A stretch of 64,000 nucleotides of DNA from contig CAVSDF010000006.1 in NCBI GenBank assembly GCA_963726715.1, positions 124,001 through 188,000 on the forward strand, read 5' to 3'. The translations under genes and the position numbers were made by a program. Below the pieces are notes generated by a model that worked only from the letters and a program-made list of their open reading frames with translations, was not told the origin of the DNA and did no database searches. The stretch is from CAVSDF01 sp963726715. GTDB taxonomy: Bacteria; Bacteroidota; Rhodothermia; Rhodothermales; BA12. Of the stretch, positions 9,268-18,888 are shown piece after piece. How positions within the stretch are numbered: the first letter of the stretch is position 1; each line of letters starts with the position of its first letter.

Positions 9268-10458
9268 TTACGGAGTGAGCAACCGGCGGTACAGCGCGGC
9301 GAGGCGCTCGGCCTGGCGTTCGGGCGCGGCGGCGGACTGCGCGGCGCGGGCACCGGCGGCGCAGTGGGCGTGGAGGACGGTGTCGGTGAGCAGGCGCGCG
9401 AGCGCGCCGGCGAGGGCGGCAGGATCGCCGGGGGGAACGAGCAGGCCGCAGCCGTGCGTGCCGACGACGCTGCGGAGGGCGGGCAGGTCGCTCGCCACGA
9501 TGGGCACGCCGCCTGCGAGGGCCTCGAAGAGCTTGTTCGGCAGCGACACGCGCACGTTGACGCTGGCCCCATCGAGCGTGACGGCGGCGACATCGGCGCT
9601 CGCGGTCCACGCGGGCACCTCGGCAGGCGCAACCGCGGGCACGATGCGCACGTCGGCGCCGCTCTCGCGGGCGAGGGCGAGGAGGCCATCGGCAAGCGGC
9701 CCACTGCCGAGGAGCACGAGGGCGACGGGTGCGCGGAGGTCCGTTCGGAGACGCGCGACGGCCCGGACGAGTGTGTCGAGGCCGCGCCCATCGCGGAGAG
9801 CGCCGGTGTGGACGACGACGCGCGTCTCGGATGTGAGTCCGGCGGCGGCGCGCAGGTCGCGCGGCGGTCCGACATGTGCCGCGGCGGCGTTGACGAGCAC
9901 GAGCGGGTACGTCCGCAGCGGCAGCCGCGCCACGAGCACCTCCGCGAGCGCATCGCTGACCGTGAGGACGGCGTCGGCGCGCGGCGCGCAGGTCCGCTCG
10001 ACGATCCGCCACCCGAGCCGCACGAGAGGACGCCCCGCCACGGCAGGCGTGTCGGGGTACGACTCGCGGCTGTCGAAGACGACCCGCACGCGCGCACCTC
10101 GCCGCCGCAACCGCCGCGCGGCGAGGAGGCAGGCAGGCAGCGTGTACAGGTCGCTCGCGTGCAGCACCGTTGCAGGCGCATCGCCCTCCGACGTGACCTC
10201 GGCGAGCGCCCGCGCCACCGCGCGGTGAACGGCGAGGAAGAACCGCGGCCCACGTCCGCGCGGACGGTCGAGCACGCGGTGCCCGACGCCGGGCGCAAGC
10301 GCCGCATCGGCCCCCGGCGGGTCTTCGGCGACCGAAAGCGCCGTCACACAAACCCCCATCGCCGCCAGCGTCGCCGTCTGCCGCACCGCCCGCGCATTGC
10401 GGCGAACGTCGCCGGTCAGGCAGAAAACGACGTGCGGCGCGGGGGGGGCAGTCGGCAT
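9268..10458 (-). CDS. GT4-type glycosyltransferase
   Basis: A 396-residue glycosyltransferase with two Rossmann-like halves. The N-terminal half starts HVVFCLTGDVRRNARAVRQ and includes ATVLHASDLYTLPACLLA; the C-terminal half has VVVHTGALRDGRG, LVLLGSGPLADGLL and the donor-binding SLPNKLFEALAGGVPIVASD. It probably transfers a sugar from a nucleotide donor to a surface polysaccharide or lipid; donor and acceptor cannot be read. The ATG complementing 10456-10458 is the best start. A run of eight G lies just inside the start, a place where length errors are likely. It stands as a single gene with no visible polysaccharide cluster. Confidence 0.82.
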   Translation of the reverse strand: MPTAPPAPHVVFCLTGDVRRNARAVRQTATLAAMGVCVTALSVAEDPPGADAALAPGVGHRVLDRPRGRGPRFFLAVHRAVARALAEVTSEGDAPATVLHASDLYTLPACLLAARRLRRRGARVRVVFDSRESYPDTPAVAGRPLVRLGWRIVERTCAPRADAVLTVSDALAEVLVARLPLRTYPLVLVNAAAAHVGPPRDLRAAAGLTSETRVVVHTGALRDGRGLDTLVRAVARLRTDLRAPVALVLLGSGPLADGLLALARESGADVRIVPAVAPAEVPAWTASADVAAVTLDGASVNVRVSLPNKLFEALAGGVPIVASDLPALRSVVGTHGCGLLVPPGDPAALAGALARLLTDTVLHAHCAAGARAAQSAAAPERQAERLAALYRRLLTP

Positions 10459-10492
10459 CGGCTCGTGAGGACAGGAGGCGTAGGGGCGCGAT

Positions 10493-10562
10493 ACCATCGC
10501 GCCCTCGGTCAGCGCGCGCCACCCCGCGAAGCAGAGTCCGCGAACCATCGCGCCCTCCGTCA
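10493..10562. repeat. 19-bp direct repeat upstream of glycosyltransferase
   Basis: ACCATCGCGCCCTCGGTCA at 10493-10511 is repeated with one change at 10544-10562, spaced by 51 bp, in the 159-bp gap before the glycosyltransferase gene. Each copy carries a small GCGCGATGG/CCATCGCGC palindrome. The role is unknown; a paired regulatory site is possible. Confidence 0.5.
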
Positions 10563-10617
10563 ATCCGGCGCAAACCGGCAGCACCGGGCGTACGCCATCA
10601 GGATCGGAGGTGGCGCG

Positions 10618-10926
10618 TCACAGCATCCTCACGCCCGGCACGACGGCGGCGCGGCGGTAGACGGCCTCGACGGCCTCGGCGGAGTCCATCACCGGGTCGA
10701 GCGTCAGGCTCGCGTAGGCGCCCTTCGACGAGGCGCGGTAGCGGATCTCCTCGCCCGGAAACAGCGCCTCGATCTCGGCGAGCCGCTCGACGGGAACGAT
10801 GAACTTGAAGGTGTACGGCGCCGGCCACGTCGTCTGCTCGTCGAGCAGGGCGCGGAAACGGTCCCACCACGCGGCGTCGGGGGAGGGCGTGGGGGCGGGG
10901 GACGGGTCGGGCGGAAGGTCAGACAT
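10618..10926 (-). CDS. DUF493 (YbeD-like) protein
   Basis: A small cytoplasmic protein of 102 residues. The conserved core begins PYTFKFIVPVERLAEI and continues EEIRYRASSKGAYASLTLD, the ferredoxin-like alpha/beta fold of the DUF493/YbeD family. Members are thought to be allosteric adaptor proteins; YbeD sits beside lipoate genes in E. coli, but no lipoate gene is adjacent here. The first 25 residues are Pro/Asp-rich and variable. The start is the ATG complementing 10924-10926, and the frame stays open upstream only as antisense of the next genes. Confidence 0.82.
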   Translation of the reverse strand: MSDLPPDPSPAPTPSPDAAWWDRFRALLDEQTTWPAPYTFKFIVPVERLAEIEALFPGEEIRYRASSKGAYASLTLDPVMDSAEAVEAVYRRAAVVPGVRML

Positions 10927-11037
10927 ACAGGCGGAGAACGGCGGGGCGTGACGGGCTTGCAATGCGTGCGCTCCCCCCGAACGCGGTGCGCGAGCCTCCG
11001 TTCGGGGGCTTTCCTCCTCCACCGTCCCCATTTCTCC

Positions 11038-11310
11038 ATGTCCGGCTTCCAGCCCCCGTTCATGCAAGACCCTGCCACCGGCGAGACCAGCCCGTCGGGC
11101 AACGTCCGCACCCGCCTCGACATCGACGGGATGACGTGCCAGCACTGCGTCCGCGCGGTCGAATCGGCGCTCGGCGGCGTCGAGGGGATGACCCTGCACC
11201 GCGTCGAAATCGGCGGCGCCGACGTGACCGTCGATCCAGGGACGAACCGTGAGGATGCGATGGCGGCGGCGCGCGTGGCGGTCGAGGCCGAAGGGTACAC
11301 GATGGCCTGA
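11038..11310 (+). CDS. Heavy-metal-associated (HMA) domain protein
   Basis: A 90-residue CopZ-like protein. The metal site is DIDGMTCQHCVRAVE, with the two cysteines of the GMTCxxC motif near residues 33 and 36, and the fold ends with ARVAVEAEGYTMA. It probably binds Cu(I) and hands it to a P-type ATPase or a copper enzyme. A roughly 25-residue N-terminal extension precedes the domain. No ATPase gene is adjacent, though the caa3 oxidase genes 30 kb away are a copper sink. The ATG at 11038 is the first in frame after a divergent gene. Confidence 0.88.
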   Translation: MSGFQPPFMQDPATGETSPSGNVRTRLDIDGMTCQHCVRAVESALGGVEGMTLHRVEIGGADVTVDPGTNREDAMAAARVAVEAEGYTMA

Positions 11311-11375
11311 CGGCCTCTTCTCTGGTGATGGGGACCGGGCGTGATGCTGTTGAAACCGCCGGTCGTGGCGGGGCC

Positions 11376-11400
11376 GGGCGGGTCGGGGACCCGCCCCTAC
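11376..11400. repeat. GTAGGGG/CCCCTAC-tagged hairpin
   Basis: A perfect 9-bp stem, GGGCGGGTC at 11376-11384 paired with GACCCGCCC at 11388-11396, has a 3-nt loop and is followed by CTAC. It belongs to the same family as 1024, 40656 and 40766 and lies in the gap between the HMA gene and the GH13 gene. Confidence 0.65.
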
Positions 11401-11462
11401 GGGCCTCTGGTGATGGTTTTTCCTTTTTTGCGGGCGTCGCCTGCGTTTTCTTTTTCCTGCCG

Positions 11463-13580
11463 ATGGCCTCTCGCTCCACCTCCGACGCATCTGCGTCGTC
11501 CACGAAATCGTCCACGAAGACTGGGGCTGCGAAGGGCGCGGCGTCGAAGAAGGCGCCGCCCGCGCCGGGGAAGGCGAAGGGCGCACCGGGGAATACAAAG
11601 CGGGCCGACCCTCCGGCCGTGGCGTCGCCGCACGGCGGGATGGGGGCAGTCGTCGTGCGCGAGGGCGAGGCGGTCGTCGGCGTGACGTTTCGCGTGTGGG
11701 CGCCGAACGCGTCGGCGGTGCGGGTGACGGGCACGTTCTCCGACTGGGAAGGCGGGCCGGAGATGGCGCGCGAGAACGACGCGGGCTACTGGTCCGTCCA
11801 CGTCGACGCGGCGCGTCCGGGCGACGAGTACAAATACGTGCTCGACACGCCGTCGGGCACGCTCCACCGCAACGACCCGTACGCCCGCGCCGTGACGACC
11901 TCGGTTGGCAACTCCATCGTCGTCGACCGCGACGGGTTCGACTGGGGCGACGACCGCCCGGTTCTCGGCCCGGAAGGCACGCGCTCGTGGAACGACCTCG
12001 TCGTCTACGAACTCCACGTCGGCACCTTCTTCGACGCCGACGGCAACGGCCTCGGCACCTTCGACGAGGCGGCGCAGCGGCTGCTGTGGCTGCGCGACGC
12101 CGTCGGCGTGACGGCCATCGAGCTGATGCCCGTCGCCGAGTTCGCCGGCGACCGCTCGTGGGGCTACAACCCGGCGCACCCGTTCGCCGTCGAGGGCGCC
12201 TATGGCGGACCGGACGGTCTGAAACGCTTCGTACGGGCCGCGCACGCACTCGGCATCGCCGTCATCGTCGATGTCGTCTACAACCACTTCGGGCCGAGCG
12301 ACCTCGACATCTGGCAGTTCGACGGGTGGAACGAGGACGGAAAGGGCGGCATCTACTTCTACAACGACGCCCGCTCCGAGACGCCGTGGGGCGACACGCG
12401 CCCCGACTACGGGCGCGAGGAGGTGCGCCGCTACATCCTCGACAACGCGCGGATGTGGCTCAGCGAGTACCGCGTCGATGGACTCCGGCTCGACATGGTG
12501 CTCTACATGCGCAACCGGACCGCGATGCCGAGCGACTACGACGCCATCCCCGAAGGCTGGTCGATGATGCAGGAGATCAACGCCCTCGTCGACCGCGACT
12601 TCCCCGGCCGCATCACGATCGCCGAAGACCTGCAGACGGAGGCGGCGATGGTCGCCGAGCACGAGCAGGGCGGCGCGGGGTTCGGCGCGCAGTGGGACGC
12701 CGCCTTCGTCCATCCGGTCCGCGCTGTTCTGGAGGCTCCGACCGACGCCGAGCGCTCGATGCACGCCCTCGCCGGGGCCATCGGGCACCGCTACGGCGAC
12801 GACGCCTTCCGCCGCGTCGTCTACACCGAGAGCCACGACGAGGTCGCCAACGGCAAGCAGCGCGTGGCCTCGCAGGTCCACGAGACCGTCTCGGGCGGGC
12901 GGAGCGAGGACGACACGCGCGCCGTCTCGCGCAGCCTCGCCGCCCTCGGCGTCGCCCTCGTCGCCACCGCACCCGGCATTCCGATGGTCTTCCAGGGCCA
13001 GGAGACGCTGATGGAGGGCTGGTTCGAGGACGTGAGCGTGCACACGGTCGAGGCCGACGGCTCCGAGACGGTCGAGGTGGACGATGAAGCCGTGCCCGAC
13101 CAGGTCGTCGCCGCCGAGATGCCGAACAGCGATGCCTCGGACACGCTCGTGCCGCTCGGTGGCGCCACCGAGACGGGCAATCCGGAGGCGCCGGTCGCCT
13201 TCGGCTCATCGCTCGTCGGCGACCTCTTCCGCCTGCGCGCGGGCGCAAGCGCCATCGGCGGGCTGCGCGCGCACGAGGTCACGTTCCTGCGCATCGACGA
13301 CGACGCCAAAGTCATCGCTTACCTCCGCCACGGGGGCGATGCGGGAGACGACGCGGTCGTCGTCCTCCACTTCGCTGAAGGCGCGCACGACGCCTACGCG
13401 GTCCCGATGCCGGGCGAGGGCGCGTGGACGTGCCGCTACAACTCGGCGGCCTACGCCGCCACATTCTCCCACGGACACATCGGCGACATCCACGCCGAAC
13501 CGGGCGACCGCGACGGCTTCCCCGCCCACGCCGCTGTCCCGCTCGCGCCATACGGAGCCCTCGTCTTCGCGCGCGGGTGA
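11463..13580 (+). CDS. GH13 alpha-glucan enzyme, branching-enzyme-like
   Basis: A 705-residue alpha-amylase-family enzyme. After a Lys/Ala/Pro-rich leader (residues 1-60) comes a CBM48/E-set domain (VTFRVWAPNASAVRVTGTFS near 75) and a TIM barrel with the four GH13 regions: VIVDVVYNHFG, DGLRLDMV (nucleophile D344), TIAEDLQ (acid E388) and ESHDEVAN (D459). The closing block MVFQGQETLMEGWF is typical of branching enzymes. The segment after it is replaced by an acidic insert of about 55 residues before the helical SLVGDLFRLRAGA block, which is unusual. It could be a 1,4-alpha-glucan branching enzyme or a trehalohydrolase relative; the activity is not certain. The ATG at 11463 is preferred to upstream codons that translate a repeat. 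Confidence 0.85.
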   Translation: MASRSTSDASASSTKSSTKTGAAKGAASKKAPPAPGKAKGAPGNTKRADPPAVASPHGGMGAVVVREGEAVVGVTFRVWAPNASAVRVTGTFSDWEGGPEMARENDAGYWSVHVDAARPGDEYKYVLDTPSGTLHRNDPYARAVTTSVGNSIVVDRDGFDWGDDRPVLGPEGTRSWNDLVVYELHVGTFFDADGNGLGTFDEAAQRLLWLRDAVGVTAIELMPVAEFAGDRSWGYNPAHPFAVEGAYGGPDGLKRFVRAAHALGIAVIVDVVYNHFGPSDLDIWQFDGWNEDGKGGIYFYNDARSETPWGDTRPDYGREEVRRYILDNARMWLSEYRVDGLRLDMVLYMRNRTAMPSDYDAIPEGWSMMQEINALVDRDFPGRITIAEDLQTEAAMVAEHEQGGAGFGAQWDAAFVHPVRAVLEAPTDAERSMHALAGAIGHRYGDDAFRRVVYTESHDEVANGKQRVASQVHETVSGGRSEDDTRAVSRSLAALGVALVATAPGIPMVFQGQETLMEGWFEDVSVHTVEADGSETVEVDDEAVPDQVVAAEMPNSDASDTLVPLGGATETGNPEAPVAFGSSLVGDLFRLRAGASAIGGLRAHEVTFLRIDDDAKVIAYLRHGGDAGDDAVVVLHFAEGAHDAYAVPMPGEGAWTCRYNSAAYAATFSHGHIGDIHAEPGDRDGFPAHAAVPLAPYGALVFARG

Positions 13581-13752
13581 GGCGGGTTGGTGAGAGGGTG
13601 GGTTGGTGAGGGCGCGTACGCACCGCCCCCTCTTGCCGCTGCGGACTGCACGCTTCGTCAACCGTCGCGCCGTGGTCTGGCGGGGCAGTGCCCCCTCCTG
13701 CCGCTGCGGCCTGAACCGAAGGTCCGCGAAGCGGAACGGCCTCCGCGGCGGT

Positions 13753-13788
13753 CCTCCCCCGCTCGCGGGGGAGGTGTCCCGAAGGGAC
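13753..13788. repeat. Double hairpin CCTCCCCCGC / GTCCCGAAGGGAC
   Basis: CCTCCCCCGC-TC-GCGGGGGAGG (13753-13774) is followed directly by GTCCC-GAA-GGGAC (13776-13788). The pair lies between the convergent GH13 and GWxTD genes, where it could stop transcription from both sides, though no T run is seen. Similar double hairpins are widespread dispersed repeats in GC-rich bacteria. The same gap also holds two copies of CCCCCTCYTGCCGCTGCGG near 13625 and 13690. Confidence 0.6.
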
Positions 13789-13819
13789 GGCGGGGGCGGA
13801 TGCGCACCCTCCGTCCCTG

Positions 13820-16015
13820 TCAGCGCAGTGTCACATCGCGGGTCGTTTCGACGGTCTGTTGCGTGGCGAGGTCGCGGATGCGGAGGCGCAGGCGGTAGCG
13901 GCCGGGCGCCAGTGAGGACGCGTCGAGGCGCCCGGCGTAGTCGTCGGTCGCGCCACGTCCGGTGACGGTGAAGGCGGTCGAGATGCCCTCGCCGCCGCGC
14001 GCGACGGGCGAGAGCGTCGTTTCGACCTCGTACGACATCGCCCCGCCCGCCCGGGTGGTGAGGCCGTAGACTTCGAAATACGTGTAGAACGGCATCGACC
14101 GCTCGAACGCGGCCTCGGCGGCAGGCAGGAGCACGCGCCCGCGGCGGCGCAGGAAGCCGGTCGGCAGATCCGTCGAATCGGCAGCCGTCGCCGGGCGGAT
14201 GCGGTGGGCGAGGAGCACGTCGGAGAGCGCAAACCGACGCTCGTAGAGGGGCGCCGACAGGTCGAGCGCCTCGACGCCGACCGGTCCGCCGGTCCCGATC
14301 TCAACCTCCGCACGCAACCGGTAGCGCCCCGGACGCACGCGCAGCGTTTCGGCGTGCAGCCAGAGCGCACCGCCCGCGAGGTCGAGAAGGCTGCTGTCGG
14401 GCCGCGCGGCGATGTCCAGTTTTCGCTCCGCCTCAACCCGCTCGCCGTCCCGCAGGAGCGCCACCCCGACGCGCGACGGCGCCCATGCATCGCGCTCCGA
14501 CACGGTGAGCGGGGCGCCGGTGACGACGACGAGATCGACGCGTGCATCGTCGGCGCGGAAGGCCGCGACCTGCATCGCAATCGGCACGCGGGCGAGCGGC
14601 GCGTACGTCGTTTCGGCGGGGCTGCGGCGCGTGATGTCCTGGTACTGCTGCACGTAATCGTCGGTGCGGGCCTGTTCGGGTTGCCGCCGGAAGGCACCCG
14701 CGGGCGGCGTGTACAGCTCGAACGGCGCCCGGCGGGTCACGGCGGCGAAGACGAAGCGCTGCCGCTCGTACTCCCACACATCGACCACGTTGTAGGCAGG
14801 ATCGGCACCGAGGCTGTACGTCGCGCGGCGCACGGGCTGTCCGTAGCGGACGAGCACGCGCCCGCGCTCGGTGTCGCGGCCCGGCGTGGCGCCGACGTTT
14901 TCGCTGAGCGTGAGGTCGGCGAGGGCGAGGCGGGCGTCGTGCTCGGCGCGGCGCTCGTTGACATCGGTGAGGCGGCGCGGGTCGGCGGCGGCCCAGAACG
15001 CCTCCGCCGCGTCGGCGGTGGCGGAGACGCGGTCGCGGTCGGCGGGACGGGCGATGCGGGCGGGGTCGTCGAGGGTGGCGCGGAGGTCGGGCGAGAGGCG
15101 CACGCGGGCGCTGTCGAAGGCGGCGGCGGCGCCGCCGACCTGTCCGGACGTGTAGAGCGCGAGGCCCTGCCAGCGCCACGGCGCGGCGTCGGACGGGCGG
15201 CGGCGGCGCTCGGTGAGGGCGAGGCCGAGCAGCGAGGTCGTCTCGCCGGTGCGCCCGTAGAGCCGGGCGAGCAGCCGCGCCGCGCCCGAGGCGAGCGTGT
15301 CGCGCGGGACGACATCGACTGTCCGGCCGCCGTCGGGCGTGGTCGTGGCGATCCGGTAGGCGCGGCGGAGGGCGTCGCGGGCCTCCGCCGCGGCGCGGTC
15401 GGACTCGCCGGTGAAGCGGACAATCACGCCGTCGTTCTCGAAGACGCCGAGGTCGAAGGCACTGTCGTCGGGACGCCCGCGCCGGACGAGGAGCGCCGGG
15501 TCGATGCGCAGTGCATTGAAATCGAACACGTCGTAGGCCTGCTCGCCGAGTTCGAGGAGCGCGAGCGCGCGTCCGAGCGGCGCCGCCGTGGCCGAGTCGG
15601 TGCGGAGAATGCGGGTGGCGGTGTCGCGGCGCTGCTGCGCCCGAAGGACCGTCGGCAGCCGCCCGACGCCTTGGCCCTGCCGTTCGAGGGCGAGGCGAAG
15701 CGCGAGCGCGTCGGCGTTGACGCGGTCGCGCACGAGGGCTTCGGTGACGGCGCGGTAGGCGGCGCGCGGCTCGGGCGCGGGACCGGCGAGGAGCGTCCGG
15801 GCGCGCAGCACGTGGGAATCGGCGCGGCGCCCGGCGCGCGAGACGAGCGCCCGCGCGGTCTCTCGCGCCTCGTCGATGCGCCCGTCCGCGAGGGCGCGTT
15901 CGGCGCGGGCGGCGAGCGTGTCGGCGCTCAGGACGCCCGGTGGCTGCGCGCGGACCGTCGGCGCGGCGAGCGCGCACGCGGCGCACACGGCAAGGAAGCG
16001 GCGGGCGTGGCGCAT
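13820..16015 (-). CDS. GWxTD-domain-like secreted protein with TPR-like region
   Basis: A 731-residue envelope protein. A signal peptide (MRHARRFLAVCAACALAAPT) ends near VRAQ. Residues 30-200 are Ala/Arg-rich helices reminiscent of tetratricopeptide repeats. Around residues 330-450 lies the GWxTD-type region: FWAAADPRRLTDVNE, then TERGRVLVRYGQPV and VVDVWEYERQRFVFA. The canonical GWxTD itself is degraded to GRDTERGR. The C-terminal third is beta-rich. The family is common in Rhodothermota and other FCB bacteria and its function is unknown. I chose the ATG at 16015 over the GTG at 16036 because it gives a clean signal peptide. A second, canonical GWxTD gene lies at 26621. Confidence 0.8.
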   Translation of the reverse strand: MRHARRFLAVCAACALAAPTVRAQPPGVLSADTLAARAERALADGRIDEARETARALVSRAGRRADSHVLRARTLLAGPAPEPRAAYRAVTEALVRDRVNADALALRLALERQGQGVGRLPTVLRAQQRRDTATRILRTDSATAAPLGRALALLELGEQAYDVFDFNALRIDPALLVRRGRPDDSAFDLGVFENDGVIVRFTGESDRAAAEARDALRRAYRIATTTPDGGRTVDVVPRDTLASGAARLLARLYGRTGETTSLLGLALTERRRRPSDAAPWRWQGLALYTSGQVGGAAAAFDSARVRLSPDLRATLDDPARIARPADRDRVSATADAAEAFWAAADPRRLTDVNERRAEHDARLALADLTLSENVGATPGRDTERGRVLVRYGQPVRRATYSLGADPAYNVVDVWEYERQRFVFAAVTRRAPFELYTPPAGAFRRQPEQARTDDYVQQYQDITRRSPAETTYAPLARVPIAMQVAAFRADDARVDLVVVTGAPLTVSERDAWAPSRVGVALLRDGERVEAERKLDIAARPDSSLLDLAGGALWLHAETLRVRPGRYRLRAEVEIGTGGPVGVEALDLSAPLYERRFALSDVLLAHRIRPATAADSTDLPTGFLRRRGRVLLPAAEAAFERSMPFYTYFEVYGLTTRAGGAMSYEVETTLSPVARGGEGISTAFTVTGRGATDDYAGRLDASSLAPGRYRLRLRIRDLATQQTVETTRDVTLR

Positions 16016-16084
16016 CGGGTGGGCGGAGGGAGGCACGCCCTACGACGCCGACGGTGCGCCGGAGTGCCCGCCTCCAACGAAAAC

Positions 16085-16111
16085 AGCCCCCCGGAGACTC
16101 TCCGAAGGGCT
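16085..16111 (-). terminator. Hairpin terminator after the 118-residue membrane protein gene
   Basis: On the minus strand AGCCCTTCGGAGAGTCTCCG leads into GGGGGGCT and then GTTTTCG. The stem pairs AGCCC with GGGCT and GGAGA with TCTCC. It sits about 30 bp after the stop at 16140 and before the next minus-strand gene, so it ends the upstream transcript. Confidence 0.7.
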
Positions 16112-16139
16112 GCAAACAAGGGGTGCCGAAGCGGCGGCG

Positions 16140-16496
16140 TCAGGGGTTGACCGAGGCAGGGACGGGCTGAATCCACCCGATCACCTTGGAGCCGCTGGCC
16201 TGGATGCGCACGTCGCGGTTCGAGAAGAAGGCCGGATCGACGCGGTCCTTGATCGAGGCGTCGAGCACGAGGTACGGCTGCTTCTCGTTCACCCACCAGA
16301 GGTTGGTGCGCATCTCGTCGGCGGCCTGGATGGCCTGCACGAGGATCTGCTCTTCGTCCATCCCGTCGCTCTGGAAGGAGCTGACATCAACCGGCACCGG
16401 ACGCGTGGCGTACAGGTTCAGGCCGTAGAAGACGAACAGGCACGTGCCCAGCCAGAGCATGAAGGCGCGGAGCGGGCTTTCGAAAACGCGGGTCAT
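16140..16496 (-). CDS. Small single-pass membrane protein, unknown
   Basis: An unrecognised 118-residue protein. One hydrophobic helix near the N-terminus (FMLWLGTCLFVFYGLNLY, residues 12-29) follows a basic MTRVFESPLR, so the rest of the chain is probably outside the cytoplasm. The remaining 85 residues are soluble and acidic, with VNEKQPYLVLDASIKDRVDP and an end rich in Val and Pro. It has its own hairpin terminator. No family is recognised; the composition and position suggest a lineage-specific envelope protein. The ATG complementing 16494-16496 is the only good start. Confidence 0.65.
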   Translation of the reverse strand: MTRVFESPLRAFMLWLGTCLFVFYGLNLYATRPVPVDVSSFQSDGMDEEQILVQAIQAADEMRTNLWWVNEKQPYLVLDASIKDRVDPAFFSNRDVRIQASGSKVIGWIQPVPASVNP

Positions 16497-16880
16497 GTAC
16501 GAGCGACGCGGGTGAGTGAGTGAGGACGACCGACCCTGTTGCAGAGACCGTGCCAATCGTGGGGGGTGCCGGGTGCCGTCTCAAAGTGAGCGAAATGAGC
16601 GGGCATCGTGAGCGAAACGAGCGGGCATGTGAGTGGGCGCTCAAAGGAGCGGACTTCGATCCTGAGACGGGTGTGTTACGCGCGATCCGAGCGGTCAGAC
16701 CTATCTGGCTGTCGATTATTGGGAATAAGCCTCGCTGCCGCGCTCGTCTTTTGCTCGTCCCTTGCTCATCCCGCGCTCGTCCCTTGCTCATCCCGCGCCG
16801 GGGAATCACCGCCGTCGGCGCGGTCGTTCGTTTCGACTCTCCCTTTCCTCCCGACCCCGTCTCGCGACGGCCTGCGCCCG
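16497..16880. repeat. Intergenic region with two 22-bp tandem duplications
   Basis: This 384-bp gap between divergent genes holds no convincing gene. A 22-bp unit GTGAGCGAAATGAGCGGGCA (plus TC) at 16586-16607 is repeated with two or three changes at 16608-16629. A different 22-bp unit GCTCGTCCCTTGCTCATCCC (plus GC) at 16753-16774 is repeated exactly at 16775-16796. The second unit resembles the reverse complement of the first, so the gap contains two related repeats in opposite orientation about 125 bp apart. Promoters for both flanking genes must lie here, but I could not place them. Confidence 0.6.
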
Positions 16881-17963
<1,083 letters not shown>

Positions 17964-18089
17964 TCGACGGGGCGCGGTTCGCTGACCGTCGCTTGAGCGC
18001 GGATCCGGCCGGAAGGGTGCCGCGCGATCCCCGCCTTTCGGACGTTCGTTCCAGAGGCCCCGTCACCCCTGGCGTAGATCCACCTCGTC

Positions 18090-18833
18090 ATGCCCGCTCG
18101 AATGCGTCCTCTCCTCCTCGCGGCGCTCGCCGCTCTGCTCCCTGGCGCGCGTCTGGCGCCGCCTCCAGCCCCCGGATTTGCCGTCATCGAGTTGTTCACG
18201 TCGGAGGGGTGCTCGAGTTGTCCGCCGGCCGACGCCGTCCTGGCCACGCTCGACGCCGAGGCGCGGGCGGCGGGCGCGCCCGTGTACGCGCTCTCGTTCC
18301 ACGTCGACTACTGGGACGATCTGGGCTGGCGCGACTCGTTTTCGAACCCGGCCTTCAGCGCCCGGCAGCGCGCCTACGACCGGGCGATCCAGGCGGGCGT
18401 GTACACGCCGATGATGCTCGTCAACGGCCGAACGCCGTTCGTCGGGTCGCGCTCGGAGGAGGCGCGGCGGCGGCGCGACGCGGCGCTCCGCGTACCGGCG
18501 GTGGCCGTGATCGCCCTCGGAACCGTGCGGCGGGAGGGCAGGGCGGTGAGGGCTGCGTACCGGGTGGACGGGCTGCCGGCCGGCTCGGTCGTAGCGGTAG
18601 CGCTCGTCGAGCGGCGGGCCGCGAACGCGGTGGCGCGGGGCGAGAACGCCGGCCGACGCCTCGCGCACGTGGGCGTCGTCCGCGCGTTTGGCACCGCACG
18701 CGGCGCGGCGGGCACCGTCCGGCTCGCGTGGCCCGAAGGCCTGACCGCTGCGGGCGCCGAGATCGTCGCCTTCGTCCAGGACCCCCGCACGCTTCTCATC
18801 ACCGGCGCGACGTCGGCCAGGATGGAGGAGTGA
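18090..18833 (+). CDS. DUF1223 thioredoxin-like secreted protein
   Basis: A 247-residue DUF1223 protein. A short signal-like N-terminus (LLLAALAALLPGA) is followed by the family hallmark VIELFTSEGCSSCPPADAV, where the CSSC pair sits in a thioredoxin-like fold. Other matches are YALSFHVDYWDDLGW and the peptide YTPMMLVNGRTPFVGS, including the conserved Thr-Pro. The family's role is not established; the fold suggests redox or metal handling in the envelope. The ATG at 18090 is used; an ATG twelve bases downstream is equally possible. It follows prfA by 126 bp and is convergent with the DUF1501 gene. Confidence 0.85.
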   Translation: MPARMRPLLLAALAALLPGARLAPPPAPGFAVIELFTSEGCSSCPPADAVLATLDAEARAAGAPVYALSFHVDYWDDLGWRDSFSNPAFSARQRAYDRAIQAGVYTPMMLVNGRTPFVGSRSEEARRRRDAALRVPAVAVIALGTVRREGRAVRAAYRVDGLPAGSVVAVALVERRAANAVARGENAGRRLAHVGVVRAFGTARGAAGTVRLAWPEGLTAAGAEIVAFVQDPRTLLITGATSARMEE

Positions 18834-18888
18834 CGGCCGTTCGACCGGATCGTGGTGGGAGAGGCCTGGCGTTCGCTCGGCGCGCCCG

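Noticed and set aside
16586..16796. CRISPR-like array
   Set aside because: Only two copies of each unit, directly abutting with no spacers, and no cas genes nearby.
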